Shown piece after piece: positions 54,202 to 62,973 of a DNA stretch of 64,000 nucleotides. How positions within the stretch are numbered: position 1 is the stretch's first letter; every line of letters starts with the position of its first letter. The position numbers and the translations under genes are program-made. A model generated the notes under the pieces. That model did not search any database, was not told where the DNA came from, and was given only the letters and a program-made list of their open reading frames with translations. The stretch spans positions 186,001-250,000 of the forward strand of contig CAJWUI010000002.1 in NCBI GenBank assembly GCA_913047695.1, given 5' to 3'. The stretch is from an uncultured Bacteroidota bacterium (GTDB taxonomy: Bacteria > Bacteroidota > Bacteroidia > Flavobacteriales > Flavobacteriaceae).

Positions 54202-54307
54202 AAAATCGTATTATCATTAATAAAATATCCCTATAAAATTAGCTAGAAATTCAAAGCACTCCATTTTCACCCTATTCTTTTATAAATGGATGAGTAAAAT
54301 AAAACTT

Positions 54308-54332
54308 ATTTTTATTTAGAATAAATAAAAAT
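54308..54332. promoter_or_regulatory. 11-bp perfect palindrome upstream of the haem-uptake genes
   Basis: ATTTTTATTTA-GAA-TAAATAAAAAT is an 11-bp perfect inverted repeat with a three-base centre. It ends six bases before the -7 box at 54339, exactly where repressor binding would block RNA polymerase. A Fur-like iron repressor is the natural guess given the downstream haem genes. The sequence is all A/T apart from one G. Confidence 0.45.
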
Positions 54333-54338
54333 AACATT

Positions 54339-54346
54339 TAAATTTG
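54339..54346 (+). promoter_or_regulatory. -7 promoter box of the haem-uptake operon
   Basis: TAAATTTG matches TAnnTTTG exactly and lies 19 bp upstream of the receptor start codon. The -33 region falls inside the palindrome at 54308-54332 and has only TTTA, so the promoter may be weak unless regulated. Confidence 0.4.
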
Positions 54347-54365
54347 TTTTTACAATCGTTCTAAA

Positions 54366-56453
54366 ATGAGTTTTGAAAAAAATATTTTACTACCCGTTTT
54401 TTACTTTTTTTCCACGTATTCATTTTGCCAAAAAATTTCTATAGACTCATTAAAAACGACGAATCTAAAAGAAATTATTTTAACAGCTACCCGAACACCA
54501 AGAGAGCTTTCCTCCATTCCCCTTCCTGCAACACTAATAAATAAAAAGCAAATTAAAGATTTGGGTGCAGTTAGACTTGACGAAATTTTGATTGAACAAA
54601 CTGGTATCAATATTGTTTCTGATGAAAGCGGTTTTGAAGGATTGCAAATGCAGGGAATTTCATCAGATTACATTCTCATTCTAATTGATGGTGTACCCTT
54701 AATTGGAAGGAGAGCAGGAAATTTTGATTTAAGCAGAATGGCTATTGGGAATATAAAACAGATCGAGATTGTCAAGGGTCCTAGTAGTAGCTTATTTGGA
54801 TCTGAAGCTTTAGGTGGTGTTATAAATATTATTACCGATGAACCAAAAACAAAAAAATTGAATGGAAATTTATCTTATCGTTTTGGATCATTCAATCAGC
54901 AAGATATTAATACTGATATAAAACAAAACTTAGGGAAATTTAAATTTAATTTTTTCTTAAATCGTTTATCAAGTGATGGTTACCAAGTAGAGTCTGAAAC
55001 TGATCCGCGAATATTTTATCCATTTAGGAATTACACACTACATGGTAAAATATCAAATGATTTTTCAAATAAATTGACAGGACTACTTTCTTTTCGATTT
55101 TATGATAACGAGCAGTTATCTGAGCTTGTCTTTAATGAAGAAGATTTTGAAGGAGAAACTCAAGAAAATGATATGAATATTCATTTGAAACTAGACCAAA
55201 GAGTAAGTAAAAATTTTGATATTGATTATGAACTTTATTTTACTTCTTATAATGCTGAAGAATTAATTCAAAGTGTTTTGTCTGAGAATATTTTAAATGA
55301 TAATTTCTTCGATCAAAAGTTATTACGTCCAGAAATAAGAGGAAATTTAAAGCTTAAATCTAAATCAAATTTTTCTGGAGGGATTGGGTATCAATATGAA
55401 GAATTGAGCAGAACTTTTTTTGATGATAATATAAATTTTGCCTCTCAATATTTTTTCATTCAAGGTGATTTCTATCTAGCGGATAAAATGAATTTAATTG
55501 TAGGTAGTCGCTTTGACAACCACTCGGAATATAAAAGTCAATTGAGTCCAAAATTGGCATTTTATTATAAGGCAAATAAAAGTATGGCTATAAAGGGGTC
55601 TGTTGGTTTTGGATTTAAATCTCCAGCATTTAGGCAACTTTATTTCAATTTTACCAATTCGTCTGTTGGATATACAGTTCTTGGCTATAATGTAGCATTA
55701 GACAAATTAGATGAGCTAATTGATCAAAATCAGATTCAAGATGTAGTAATATCAAGAAATGAATTGGTAAGTTCTTTAGATGCCGAAAGTTCGATAGGGT
55801 ATAACTTGGGAATTTCTATTGATGAGCCGAAGTGGAAATTAGATTTAAATTTTTTTAGGAACGATATAAAAAACTTAATCGATACAAGAATTATAGCAAG
55901 AAAAAAAAATGGCCAGAATGTATTTAGCTATGTCAATTTTGACGAAATATTTACAACCGGTTTAGAGTTAAATTTTAGTCAAAAAATAACAGAAAATTTT
56001 AATATAACTGCTGGTTATCAGCTACTTTATGCTTTTGATAAAGTTAAAATGCAACAAATAAATAATGGTGAAATTTATGCTCGAGAAACTATATCAAATA
56101 AAACTATTGAGTTGAGTAATAAAGACTATTTTGGACTTGTAAATAGATCCCGTCACCTTGGAAATTTGAAGTTTTTCTATTCTTTTACAAAATCAAAACT
56201 CAAAGTTAACCTTAGATTTATTTACAGAAGCAAGTATGCTGAATTTGATACTAATGGTAATGGCCTTGTAGACTCATATGACACAAGTTTTATAAATGGT
56301 TACATAACAACAAATATTTCAGCAATTAAAGATCTATCAAAAAAATTTGATTTTCAACTAGGTATTTCAAATAACCTAATTGATTATACAGATGCAAATA
56401 CCCCTAAAATACCTGGTGCCCTAGGATTTTTAAAATTAACCTATAAAACTTAA
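54366..56453 (+). CDS. TonB-dependent haem receptor (HmuR-like)
   Basis: A 695-residue outer-membrane receptor with a signal peptide (cut near SFCQ). A TonB-box-like IILTATRTP precedes the plug, which includes ILIEQTGINI, LILIDGVPL and IVKGPSSSLFGSEALGGVINII. A 22-strand-type barrel follows from about residue 150, with many aromatic strands and LIVGSRFDNHSEYKSQLSPK. It is 11 bp upstream of hmuY and under a palindromic promoter, so haem is the likely ligand, although a cobalamin or siderophore receptor would look similar. Confidence 0.85.
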   Translation: MSFEKNILLPVFYFFSTYSFCQKISIDSLKTTNLKEIILTATRTPRELSSIPLPATLINKKQIKDLGAVRLDEILIEQTGINIVSDESGFEGLQMQGISSDYILILIDGVPLIGRRAGNFDLSRMAIGNIKQIEIVKGPSSSLFGSEALGGVINIITDEPKTKKLNGNLSYRFGSFNQQDINTDIKQNLGKFKFNFFLNRLSSDGYQVESETDPRIFYPFRNYTLHGKISNDFSNKLTGLLSFRFYDNEQLSELVFNEEDFEGETQENDMNIHLKLDQRVSKNFDIDYELYFTSYNAEELIQSVLSENILNDNFFDQKLLRPEIRGNLKLKSKSNFSGGIGYQYEELSRTFFDDNINFASQYFFIQGDFYLADKMNLIVGSRFDNHSEYKSQLSPKLAFYYKANKSMAIKGSVGFGFKSPAFRQLYFNFTNSSVGYTVLGYNVALDKLDELIDQNQIQDVVISRNELVSSLDAESSIGYNLGISIDEPKWKLDLNFFRNDIKNLIDTRIIARKKNGQNVFSYVNFDEIFTTGLELNFSQKITENFNITAGYQLLYAFDKVKMQQINNGEIYARETISNKTIELSNKDYFGLVNRSRHLGNLKFFYSFTKSKLKVNLRFIYRSKYAEFDTNGNGLVDSYDTSFINGYITTNISAIKDLSKKFDFQLGISNNLIDYTDANTPKIPGALGFLKLTYKT

Positions 56454-56464
56454 ATACTTAAACT

Positions 56465-57100
56465 ATGAAAACAATAAATAAAATTTTAAACATTTCATTC
56501 ACAATATTACTTTTATCTTTTATCTCATGTAGCAATGAAGAAGAGGAAGAACAAGAGATGGTGGTTTTAGAACCATTAAAATCTGAACAGGTTGCTAATT
56601 TTGCCGCACCCCAGACAGGAGGTATGGGACAGCCTATCGGCGGAGAATTTTCAAAATTTGATTTTGTTACTGGTGAAAAATCGACAAGTGAAACAGATTG
56701 GGATATTGCTTTTAGAGGAACAACTATTTGTATAAATGGAGGGACATCAACAGGAACAGCGGATGAACCAGTAAGAAATGGTAATGCTGGAGCTGTTATT
56801 GTAGCGGGAACATTTGATAGTGTAACAACTGCTCAAGGTCTATCTTTTTCACAAGACGCAGAGGGCTCATTTGCCATTCCAACAGGTAGTGACAATGGTT
56901 GGTATAATTACAATCCTCAAACATTCACTATTACCCCTGTTCCAGGTAAAGTTTTAGTTTTTAGAACAAGAGATGGCAGGTATGCCAAAGTAGAAATTTT
57001 AAGTTACTACTTAGATCAAGATTCATCTAATACAAGGGGAGGTAGATATTATACTTTTAATTATGTTTTTAATCCAAATCAGGGTGAAACATCTTTTTAA
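56465..57100 (+). CDS. hmuY: HmuY-family haem-binding lipoprotein
   Basis: A 211-residue lipoprotein (lipobox FISCSNE) followed by a Glu-rich run. HmuY hallmarks are KFDFVTGEKS, TDWDIAFRGTTI, a Gly/Thr-rich central part, GKVLVFRTRDGRYAKVEILSY and the terminal RYYTFNYVFNPN. HmuY grabs haem outside the cell and hands it to the HmuR receptor encoded just upstream. The two axial ligand positions cannot be identified with confidence from sequence alone. Confidence 0.9.
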   Translation: MKTINKILNISFTILLLSFISCSNEEEEEQEMVVLEPLKSEQVANFAAPQTGGMGQPIGGEFSKFDFVTGEKSTSETDWDIAFRGTTICINGGTSTGTADEPVRNGNAGAVIVAGTFDSVTTAQGLSFSQDAEGSFAIPTGSDNGWYNYNPQTFTITPVPGKVLVFRTRDGRYAKVEILSYYLDQDSSNTRGGRYYTFNYVFNPNQGETSF

Positions 57101-57149
57101 AAAATTAACTCAAGATCCAATTTGTATGGTGTAATAAAATTCTCACGAA

Positions 57150-57731
57150 ATGATAAATGGAAAGGTTTTTTTTGTTGGTAAAAATGTAAAAATTAGATTG
57201 ATTAACATTAATGATTATAAGGACTTAAAAAAATGGGATCCAGAGGGGAGTAATAGTTTTAATTATTTCCCAAATTCAGATTTTTTAAATGAAATTAAAG
57301 ACAAAAGGTGGATTGAAAACAAAATCAAAGATAAAAATGGCCTATATTTCGTTATCTTAAAATTAGATACAAGTGAAGCAATTGGCATTACAATTTTGGA
57401 AAATATAGATCTTAAAAATAAAAATGCATGTTGGGGAATTTATATTGCATATCCAGAATATAGAAAACTAATCTATAGTTTACAGCCCTCTTTCCTTATC
57501 ATTGATTATGCTTTTTCAAAACTAAAACTCAATAAATTATATGGCAATAGTTTACCTACAAATAAAAGAGGAAGAAAATTTCATAAACTTCTTGGTTTTA
57601 GTGAAGAGGCTATTTTTAATAAACAGATTTTAGTAAATGAAGTTTATCAAGATCTAATTTGGATTTCTATGCTAAGCAAAAATTGGACTAGTAAAAGGAG
57701 TGAATTACTTAAATTAATAAATTCATGTTAA
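57150..57731 (+). CDS. GNAT N-acetyltransferase
   Basis: A 193-residue RimJ/RimL-like acetyltransferase: VRLINI-like start (KIRLININDYKDLKKW), IGITILENIDLKNKNACWGIYI, YRKLIYSLQPSFLIIDYAF, LNKLYGNSLPTNKRGRKFHKLLGF (the acetyl-CoA loop and C-terminal strand) and EVYQDLIWISML. The substrate is unknown. Its stop overlaps the next start by 7 bp. Confidence 0.78.
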   Translation: MINGKVFFVGKNVKIRLININDYKDLKKWDPEGSNSFNYFPNSDFLNEIKDKRWIENKIKDKNGLYFVILKLDTSEAIGITILENIDLKNKNACWGIYIAYPEYRKLIYSLQPSFLIIDYAFSKLKLNKLYGNSLPTNKRGRKFHKLLGFSEEAIFNKQILVNEVYQDLIWISMLSKNWTSKRSELLKLINSC

Positions 57732-58153
57732 GAGATTTAATAATAAATTTTTTATTTGTCTCATTAATAACATTGACTCATGTTTCATCTCAAATAATTA
57801 AGAACGAAGATATAGGTCAGATTTCGATTTTTGATGAACCTACAAATTTGGAACTAATGCAATGGGAAGATTTTGATTTGTTTATGATTGAAACTTATAG
57901 ATATATAAAAAATGAGAAAAAATTACTTTTGGATGATAAAAATAATCCCTTTGAAGATAGTCTTTTTATGAAGAAATTTAAGCACATCACATACTTGACT
58001 ATTTATGAATCAGCGAAGGCTTATAGAGATTCAGTTTATTTTAAAAGTAATGCTAATAAAAAATATAAAAATATTAATCAATGGGCATGGGAGCGATTTC
58101 CTGAATTTATGATTTTTAATAAAGAATTTAATAACTTAATAAACAAAGAGTAA
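57725..58153 (+). CDS. Exported hypothetical protein
   Basis: A 142-residue protein with a signal peptide (cut near VSSQ), then a mostly helical, charged sequence (WEDFDLFMIETYRYIKNEKK, FKHITYLTIYESAKAYRD) ending near INQWAWERFPEFM. I do not recognise the family and see no catalytic or metal motif. The 7-bp overlap with the acetyltransferase suggests cotranscription, but the two act in different compartments. Confidence 0.65.
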   Translation: MLRDLIINFLFVSLITLTHVSSQIIKNEDIGQISIFDEPTNLELMQWEDFDLFMIETYRYIKNEKKLLLDDKNNPFEDSLFMKKFKHITYLTIYESAKAYRDSVYFKSNANKKYKNINQWAWERFPEFMIFNKEFNNLINKE

Positions 58154-58180
58154 ATACTAATTATAAGCATTAAAATTATT

Positions 58181-59761
58181 ATGGATTATAATTTGAGGAA
58201 TTTAATGAGAATATTTAGTTATCTAATTTTAATTGCTTTAGTTGTAAGTTGTTCCTCTGAAGAGGAAAATGCCACCCAATCAAATAATAGCCAAATAGTC
58301 GATCTTGAACCTGATCCTACGCGCTACACTTTGACGGTAACATCATCAGAAGGTGGGAGCATATCTACTGAGGGAGGGACTTACGATGAGGGAACGTCTG
58401 TTAATATAACAGCTACACCAAATCAAGGCTATAAATTTACAGGATGGGAAGGTATTGATGAATCTAACAATGAATTGATTATTTCTGTTAATTCTAATAT
58501 AACAATAAGAGCTTTGTTCGAGCCAATAACTTCTTTTACTCAACAGGGAGGTTATGATCAACCCACTAAAAGTTTTGGGAAAATAGCTGTAATACCAATA
58601 GATTTCTTAGATACACCAGATGAGATAAGAAATGATTTTCCAACAAAAGAAAAATTGTATGATCTTTTAACCGATGAAAACCTCATTAAGTTCTTTGATG
58701 ATGTTTCGTATGGTATTTTTTCATACGAAATTGAAGTGTTAGACTATTATCATCTGCAGATAAATGGTTTTGATAACCAGAAACTTTTCGACGACACTAT
58801 AATCTCAAACCATAATTATGAAATTCAAAATTTTAATCCTGAGGATTATGATCATTTACTTTTTGTACCCGTTTATGATAAGCAACTAGCAGGTGCAAGA
58901 GCTGGAAGTTGGGAAGTGACAATTAATGATAAATTCTATTCAATGGGAACAATACAATCTTTTTTCGTTCCTATTATGATTGGATACTTTGATAGAGATG
59001 AGTCAATGTGGCCATTTTCAGATTCAACAAAAGATAAAAAACTTTACTCTATTCCCACAGGTGAAAGTTCTTCTATAGAAGGAGAAATAAATTATCCTTT
59101 AAGTCGATTTCAACAAACATTTATTCACGAATTTATTCACTCATTGGGAATCGGTACTCATTCTTATTCGAGCACTAATGATGATAAATTTAATTTTGAA
59201 CCTATTGTACAGGGGAATGATGGACTGGAGGATTTAAACTATGGTGACAAATTTTGTATAATGGGTTCGGGTGAATATGCATGGTCGCTAAATGCTGCAT
59301 ATCGAGACTATTTGGGATGGTTTAACGACACAGTAAGACATAGGATACTTGAAAAAGGAATACATAATGTTAATCTTCACCCAATAAATACAAGAGATAA
59401 TACTGCTTTTATTGAGGTGAGAATACCGGGTAAGACAAGTGATTTTTCCTCAATAGGTTACAAAAATGAAGGTTATTTTATTGAAACAAGATCAAAAGAG
59501 GACATATGGAGTTCATTTTTGGACAATGCTGAGCTAAGTTCAAATATTGAAGGTGTTTTTGTAAAAAAAACAGATGGTTATACATCATGGTTGCTTGACA
59601 TGAGTCCTAGTTCAAATATAAATTTCTATGGTACTACAACACCTGATTTGAGAGATGTCGTTTTAAAACAAAACCAAAACTATGAAAATGATGATATAAA
59701 AATTACTGTAATTTCAAAAAACCTTAACGGTTCATTTGACATTGAAATAGTATTGAAATAA
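58181..59761 (+). CDS. InlB-repeat metalloprotease lipoprotein (HExxH, M6-like)
   Basis: A 526-residue protein with a lipobox (VVSCSSE). Residues about 48-115 form a divergent InlB B-repeat (GGSISTEGGTYDEGT, ATPNQGYKFTGWEG). A zinc-protease domain follows: HEFIHSLGIGTH starts at residue 316, with the HExxHxxG core and a His four residues on. A Met-turn-like FCIMGSGEY lies about 50 residues later. The layout recalls M6 immune-inhibitor-A-like enzymes. ATG 58181 is the longest start; ATG 58205 also leaves an intact signal. It is probably a surface protease. Confidence 0.75.
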   Translation: MDYNLRNLMRIFSYLILIALVVSCSSEEENATQSNNSQIVDLEPDPTRYTLTVTSSEGGSISTEGGTYDEGTSVNITATPNQGYKFTGWEGIDESNNELIISVNSNITIRALFEPITSFTQQGGYDQPTKSFGKIAVIPIDFLDTPDEIRNDFPTKEKLYDLLTDENLIKFFDDVSYGIFSYEIEVLDYYHLQINGFDNQKLFDDTIISNHNYEIQNFNPEDYDHLLFVPVYDKQLAGARAGSWEVTINDKFYSMGTIQSFFVPIMIGYFDRDESMWPFSDSTKDKKLYSIPTGESSSIEGEINYPLSRFQQTFIHEFIHSLGIGTHSYSSTNDDKFNFEPIVQGNDGLEDLNYGDKFCIMGSGEYAWSLNAAYRDYLGWFNDTVRHRILEKGIHNVNLHPINTRDNTAFIEVRIPGKTSDFSSIGYKNEGYFIETRSKEDIWSSFLDNAELSSNIEGVFVKKTDGYTSWLLDMSPSSNINFYGTTTPDLRDVVLKQNQNYENDDIKITVISKNLNGSFDIEIVLK

Positions 59762-59793
59762 TATGAATTTTATTAACTTATAAATTGAAAAAT

Positions 59794-60276
59794 ATGAAAA
59801 AAATTCAACTATTAATATTAATTACTTTGATTATAGCTTGTTCAAAAGAGGAAGAGGTAATAAATGAAAGTAATGTGACCAATACACAAACTTATGAAAT
59901 CTGGAATGGCCCCTTAATAACCTTTGAAAAGGTTGATGGTTCAGATCCAACAGACGTATTAAATCAGGACAGAATTACGGAAAATGTGTGGATTACAAGG
60001 GGTAACAATGGTGGACAAATTTATAATGCTAAAATAGAAACCGCTCCAGATAAATCTGAAAGCCCAATTGGAACTGAGTGGGCAATTGGAAATCTTGATC
60101 AAATAGAAACTTTAGAGTTTAAAGATTTTAGATCTGCTGTTGGAAAACCTCAAGATGTTGTTGGGAAAAATTTAGTACTTCATTTAATGGATGATGATTT
60201 TTATCTGTCTGTAAAATTCTCATCCTGGTCACAAGGTCAAAAAGGAGGTTTTTCATATGAAAGGTCGACTCAATAA
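59794..60276 (+). CDS. Lipoprotein of unknown function
   Basis: A 160-residue lipoprotein (lipobox IIACSKE). ATG 59794 replaces an upstream TTG at 59785. The mature part has YEIWNGPLITFEKVDGSDPTD, ENVWITRGNNGGQIYN and the closing MDDDFYLSVKFSSWSQGQKGGFSYERS, a pattern I recall from uncharacterised Bacteroidetes surface lipoproteins, often next to putative surface proteases. No function can be assigned. It follows the metalloprotease after 32 bp and may be cotranscribed with it. Confidence 0.7.
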   Translation: MKKIQLLILITLIIACSKEEEVINESNVTNTQTYEIWNGPLITFEKVDGSDPTDVLNQDRITENVWITRGNNGGQIYNAKIETAPDKSESPIGTEWAIGNLDQIETLEFKDFRSAVGKPQDVVGKNLVLHLMDDDFYLSVKFSSWSQGQKGGFSYERSTQ

Positions 60277-60288
60277 CGTTTTTTCCTC

Positions 60289-60335
60289 TATAGATTATTT
60301 TACTTGAGCTTAAAAGCAAGAGAAAATTTTCTATA
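60289..60335 (+). terminator. Hairpin downstream of the 59794 lipoprotein gene
   Basis: TATAGA (60289-60294) pairs with TCTATA (60330-60335). Inside them TTTT/AAAA and CTTG/CAAG (60303-60306 and 60317-60320) pair too, giving a long, interrupted stem-loop 12 bp after the stop. There is a T-run further on at 60343-60348. Confidence 0.4.
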
Positions 60336-60356
60336 TAAATAATTTTTTATAAATTA

Positions 60357-60430
60357 TGTAACGTTTCCGTGCAAACTGGGCACAAAATATAGTTGCGGGT
60401 GGAGAGAACGCATCCTGAAAAATCGTTACA
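60357..60430 (+). ncRNA. Candidate structured leader RNA (three-way-junction-like)
   Basis: TGTAACG (60357-60363) and CGTTACA (60424-60430) form a perfect 7-bp closing stem. Inside are a GTGC/GCAC hairpin (60369-60372 with 60380-60383, 7-nt loop) and a GGGTG/CATCC hairpin (60397-60401 with 60411-60415, one G-U pair); TGCG/CGCA (60394-60397 with 60409-60412) is an alternative. The stretch is clearly richer in G+C than its flanks and ends 25 bp before the start of the small lipoprotein gene. It does not match a riboswitch class I know. It may be an unrecognised leader or chance pairing. Confidence 0.35.
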
Positions 60431-60455
60431 ACATTTTAATGTTAAATTTTTTAAA

Positions 60456-60614
60456 ATGAAAAAGTTAGCTTTTTTCTTGTTGTCTACAGTTATTATATTT
60501 TCGTGTGGAACTTCAAAAGGTCTTAGAGCCGATGTGGAAAGTGAAAAAACATTTAATTTGCCTCCTGATGTGGGTTCCAATAAATATTCAAAAAAAAGGA
60601 GTTTAAAAAATTAG
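60456..60614 (+). CDS. Small lipoprotein
   Basis: A 52-residue protein: MKKLAFFLLSTVIIFSC is a clear lipoprotein signal, leaving a 36-residue basic mature part ending SNKYSKKRSLKN. The open frame extends upstream to 60393, but only the ATG at 60456 places the signal at the N terminus. The function is unknown. It may be controlled by the candidate RNA upstream. Confidence 0.65.
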   Translation: MKKLAFFLLSTVIIFSCGTSKGLRADVESEKTFNLPPDVGSNKYSKKRSLKN

Positions 60615-60656
60615 TGTCCTAATATTTCATTTTAAGAAATTAAAATAATAAGTATT

Positions 60657-60851
60657 ATGAAAAACGATAATAACGAAATAGAACTATTAAAACGAATTAT
60701 TGAACTTTTAAAACCAATATCAAAATTGAGTGATCACTACAATAATGTAATTGAAAATGAAAAGGATAAAGAAGAATCTATTTCTCATCTTAAATATACA
60801 CGAACAGCTGCTGGTGAAATGAAAAAAGAAGCAGACAAATTAAACAATTAA
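60657..60851 (+). CDS. Small helical protein of unknown function
   Basis: A 64-residue, highly charged protein predicted all-helical: IELLKRIIELLKPISKLSDHYN, then ENEKDKEESISHLKYTRTAAGEMKKEADKLNN, suitable for a coiled-coil hairpin. There is no signal or metal motif. It lies 42 bp downstream of the small lipoprotein and is followed by a strong hairpin. Confidence 0.55.
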   Translation: MKNDNNEIELLKRIIELLKPISKLSDHYNNVIENEKDKEESISHLKYTRTAAGEMKKEADKLNN

Positions 60852-60866
60852 AAGTTTATACCATAT

Positions 60867-60893
60867 TTTCCACCTTGAGAATCGAGGTGGAAA
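60867..60893 (+). terminator. 9-bp stem hairpin after the small helical gene
   Basis: TTTCCACCT (60867-60875) and AGGTGGAAA (60885-60893) are perfectly complementary around a nine-base loop, 15 bp after the stop at 60851. It is the strongest hairpin in the window. A T-rich tail is only partial (CTTCGTCTAATTT). Confidence 0.55.
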
Positions 60894-61018
60894 CTTCGTC
60901 TAATTTAGCTAAATTCGTGAGGCTAATCAATTCAGTAATATTTTAAATTTATTTTTTTGATATAGATAAGTATAATAAACTTGAAGAGAACATTACTCTA
61001 AAAATTGATAATTATGGA

Positions 61019-62113
61019 TTATTTCGAGAAATTATATATTGCGAATGTTGCTAACCAATGTTCGCCTCCATAACCACTTTTAAACATAATTCTGAAGCCT
61101 TCTTCAGAATGTCTTTTTGCAATTTTTTGGAAAAATCTTTTATTTTCGTTGTCCTCAACCTTTCTAGCGATATCTTTTAAAGTCCATGCTCTATGAAACA
61201 TTAAGCCAATTAGATGACCTATGCCTGGATCTAAAGGGTCTAAGACCTCAGGAATATTGATTATTTTACCAAAATACTTCTCATCAAATGAAGGGAAAAA
61301 TTTGTATATCCAATTATTAAAATCTTTTTTATTAAGAATAAATGACATTAATCCTGCTTCAGCAAGGCACGGTGACAAGAAATCAGTACCTGAAGGTTCA
61401 TAAGCAACAGGACAATTTGTGTCTTTTAAAAAATTTTTAATACTAAACTCTTTAATTTTACTTAATAGGTTTGTGTCATCAGCTACCAGTGCATATTCTA
61501 TCATAAGAGAAAAAGAAAATGCTGAATTGGCGTGAGTTCCTGGTCTAAGTGGTGTTGAGAGTTTGTCTAAAAAAGAAATGGTTCGTTCACTTAGAAGATC
61601 AACAAGTGGTTTCATATTGCTTGCCCACACCTTAGCTTTATCATATTCCCAAGAAATTAACTCTGAGTAGAGTTTCATTAACCATGCCCAACCATAAGTT
61701 CTTTCAAATCCTTTTGCGAAATCTTGTTTAAAAAATTCGTATTCTTTTTTAAGGTTTTCTTTATTCAGATTTTTTTCAAGTTTTGACAAAATTATGTCTC
61801 TATCGGAAATTTTGGGAAAATCTTTCAATATTTTAACCATTGCCCAGTGACCATGAACGGCAGAATGCCAATCCCAGCAACCATAAAAGGAAGGAGTGAT
61901 TTCATAGTGTGGTTTCACCCAATTTTTACCAACAAACCTATATCCTATTTTGTATGGATATTTTTGATCAACACATTTTATTGAAAGAAACACCAACTCT
62001 TCTGCTAATTCCTTATCAATTTTAATGTTTTCAATTTTCTGCTCCTTATTTTCTACACATCCAATTGTAAGAAGAAAGAACATAAAAAGATATACTCTCT
62101 TTAAATATAACAT
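61019..62113 (-). CDS. DUF2891 lipoprotein
   Basis: A 364-residue protein with a lipobox (TIGCVEN). DUF2891 hallmarks are FYGCWDWHSAVHGHWAM, FERTYGWAWLMKLYSEL, PLRPGTHANSAFSFSL, CPVAYEPSGTDFLSPCLAEAGLM and DPLDPGIGHLIGLMFHRAW. The fold is probably an (alpha/alpha) barrel; the activity is unestablished. It is transcribed in the same direction as UbiE/MenG, 113 bp downstream of it. Confidence 0.85.
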   Translation of the reverse strand: MLYLKRVYLFMFFLLTIGCVENKEQKIENIKIDKELAEELVFLSIKCVDQKYPYKIGYRFVGKNWVKPHYEITPSFYGCWDWHSAVHGHWAMVKILKDFPKISDRDIILSKLEKNLNKENLKKEYEFFKQDFAKGFERTYGWAWLMKLYSELISWEYDKAKVWASNMKPLVDLLSERTISFLDKLSTPLRPGTHANSAFSFSLMIEYALVADDTNLLSKIKEFSIKNFLKDTNCPVAYEPSGTDFLSPCLAEAGLMSFILNKKDFNNWIYKFFPSFDEKYFGKIINIPEVLDPLDPGIGHLIGLMFHRAWTLKDIARKVEDNENKRFFQKIAKRHSEEGFRIMFKSGYGGEHWLATFAIYNFSK

Positions 62114-62226
62114 TTACAAAAATTTCTAAAAAAAAGTTAGTCATTTTAAATGATATCCCTTATTTCTTGTTGACTAAATTCAAAGGTTTTTTTAAAAATT
62201 GAACTAAACTAGAATGAAATTTGACT

Positions 62227-62973
62227 CTAAACATATGATAAAGGTTTATATGCATGATATATGAAAGCCACCCCAAAGCCTTGTGGAATATTTTTTATAA
62301 CTATAAATCCATTTTTTTCTAAAACTGTGTTAAATGCTTTTCCAAAAGGGAAAGCTTTCGCGGATAAATACAAATATTTATAAGCTGATTTGTCCTTAGA
62401 AATGAATGAACCAATTAAAGGCATTATATTTCTAATATAAAGTTTATATAAATAATTGTTTGGAAAACCTTGAGGTATAGCTGTTTCCAAAATTACTAAT
62501 TCACCTTTAGGTTTAAGAATTCTAAAGATTTCTAAAAGAGCTTTGTCGAGATTTTCAAAATTCCTAACTCCAAAAGAAACTGTAACTGCATCAAAATAAT
62601 TGGTGGGGTAATTAATCTTTTCTCCATCTCCAATTTCCATTTTTATTTTTTTATGCCATTTACTTTTTTTAACCTTTCTTTTTCCAATTTCTAGCATTCG
62701 ATAAGAAATATCAATTCCAATAATTTCTGTTGCCTGTGTTTGACCTAGCGCAATTGCTAAATCACCGGTGCCAGTTGCTAAATCCAAAATTTTTTTTGGC
62801 TTCTTTGGTTTTAGAAGTCTAACTATATTTTCCCTCCATTTTATATCTAATCCTCCCGAAATAACCCGATTTATAATATCGTATCTAGAAGAGATTGAGT
62901 CAAACATTTCACGGACTTGTGATTTTTTGGAACCTTTTTTGTCAACGTAGGGTAATACCTTTTTTTTGGTCAT
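62227..62973 (-). CDS. ubiE: Demethylmenaquinone methyltransferase
   Basis: A 248-residue SAM-dependent methyltransferase of the UbiE/MenG/COQ5 family. Motifs are VREMFDSISSRYDIINRVIS (family N terminus), ILDLATGTGDLAIAL (SAM motif I), IGIDIS, VSFGVRNFENLDKAL and ILKPKGELVILET. In a menaquinone-using Bacteroidota it makes menaquinone from demethylmenaquinone. Its start codon lies within a 19-bp inverted repeat. Confidence 0.93.
   Translation of the reverse strand: MTKKKVLPYVDKKGSKKSQVREMFDSISSRYDIINRVISGGLDIKWRENIVRLLKPKKPKKILDLATGTGDLAIALGQTQATEIIGIDISYRMLEIGKRKVKKSKWHKKIKMEIGDGEKINYPTNYFDAVTVSFGVRNFENLDKALLEIFRILKPKGELVILETAIPQGFPNNYLYKLYIRNIMPLIGSFISKDKSAYKYLYLSAKAFPFGKAFNTVLEKNGFIVIKNIPQGFGVAFIYHAYKPLSYV

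Noticed and set aside
60347-60580. Minus-strand ORF with a Cys-rich end (CPVC, KCCN)
   Set aside because: It overlaps the clear small lipoprotein gene and the RNA candidate. The zinc-ribbon-like look comes from few residues and there is no good start within the Cys-rich part.
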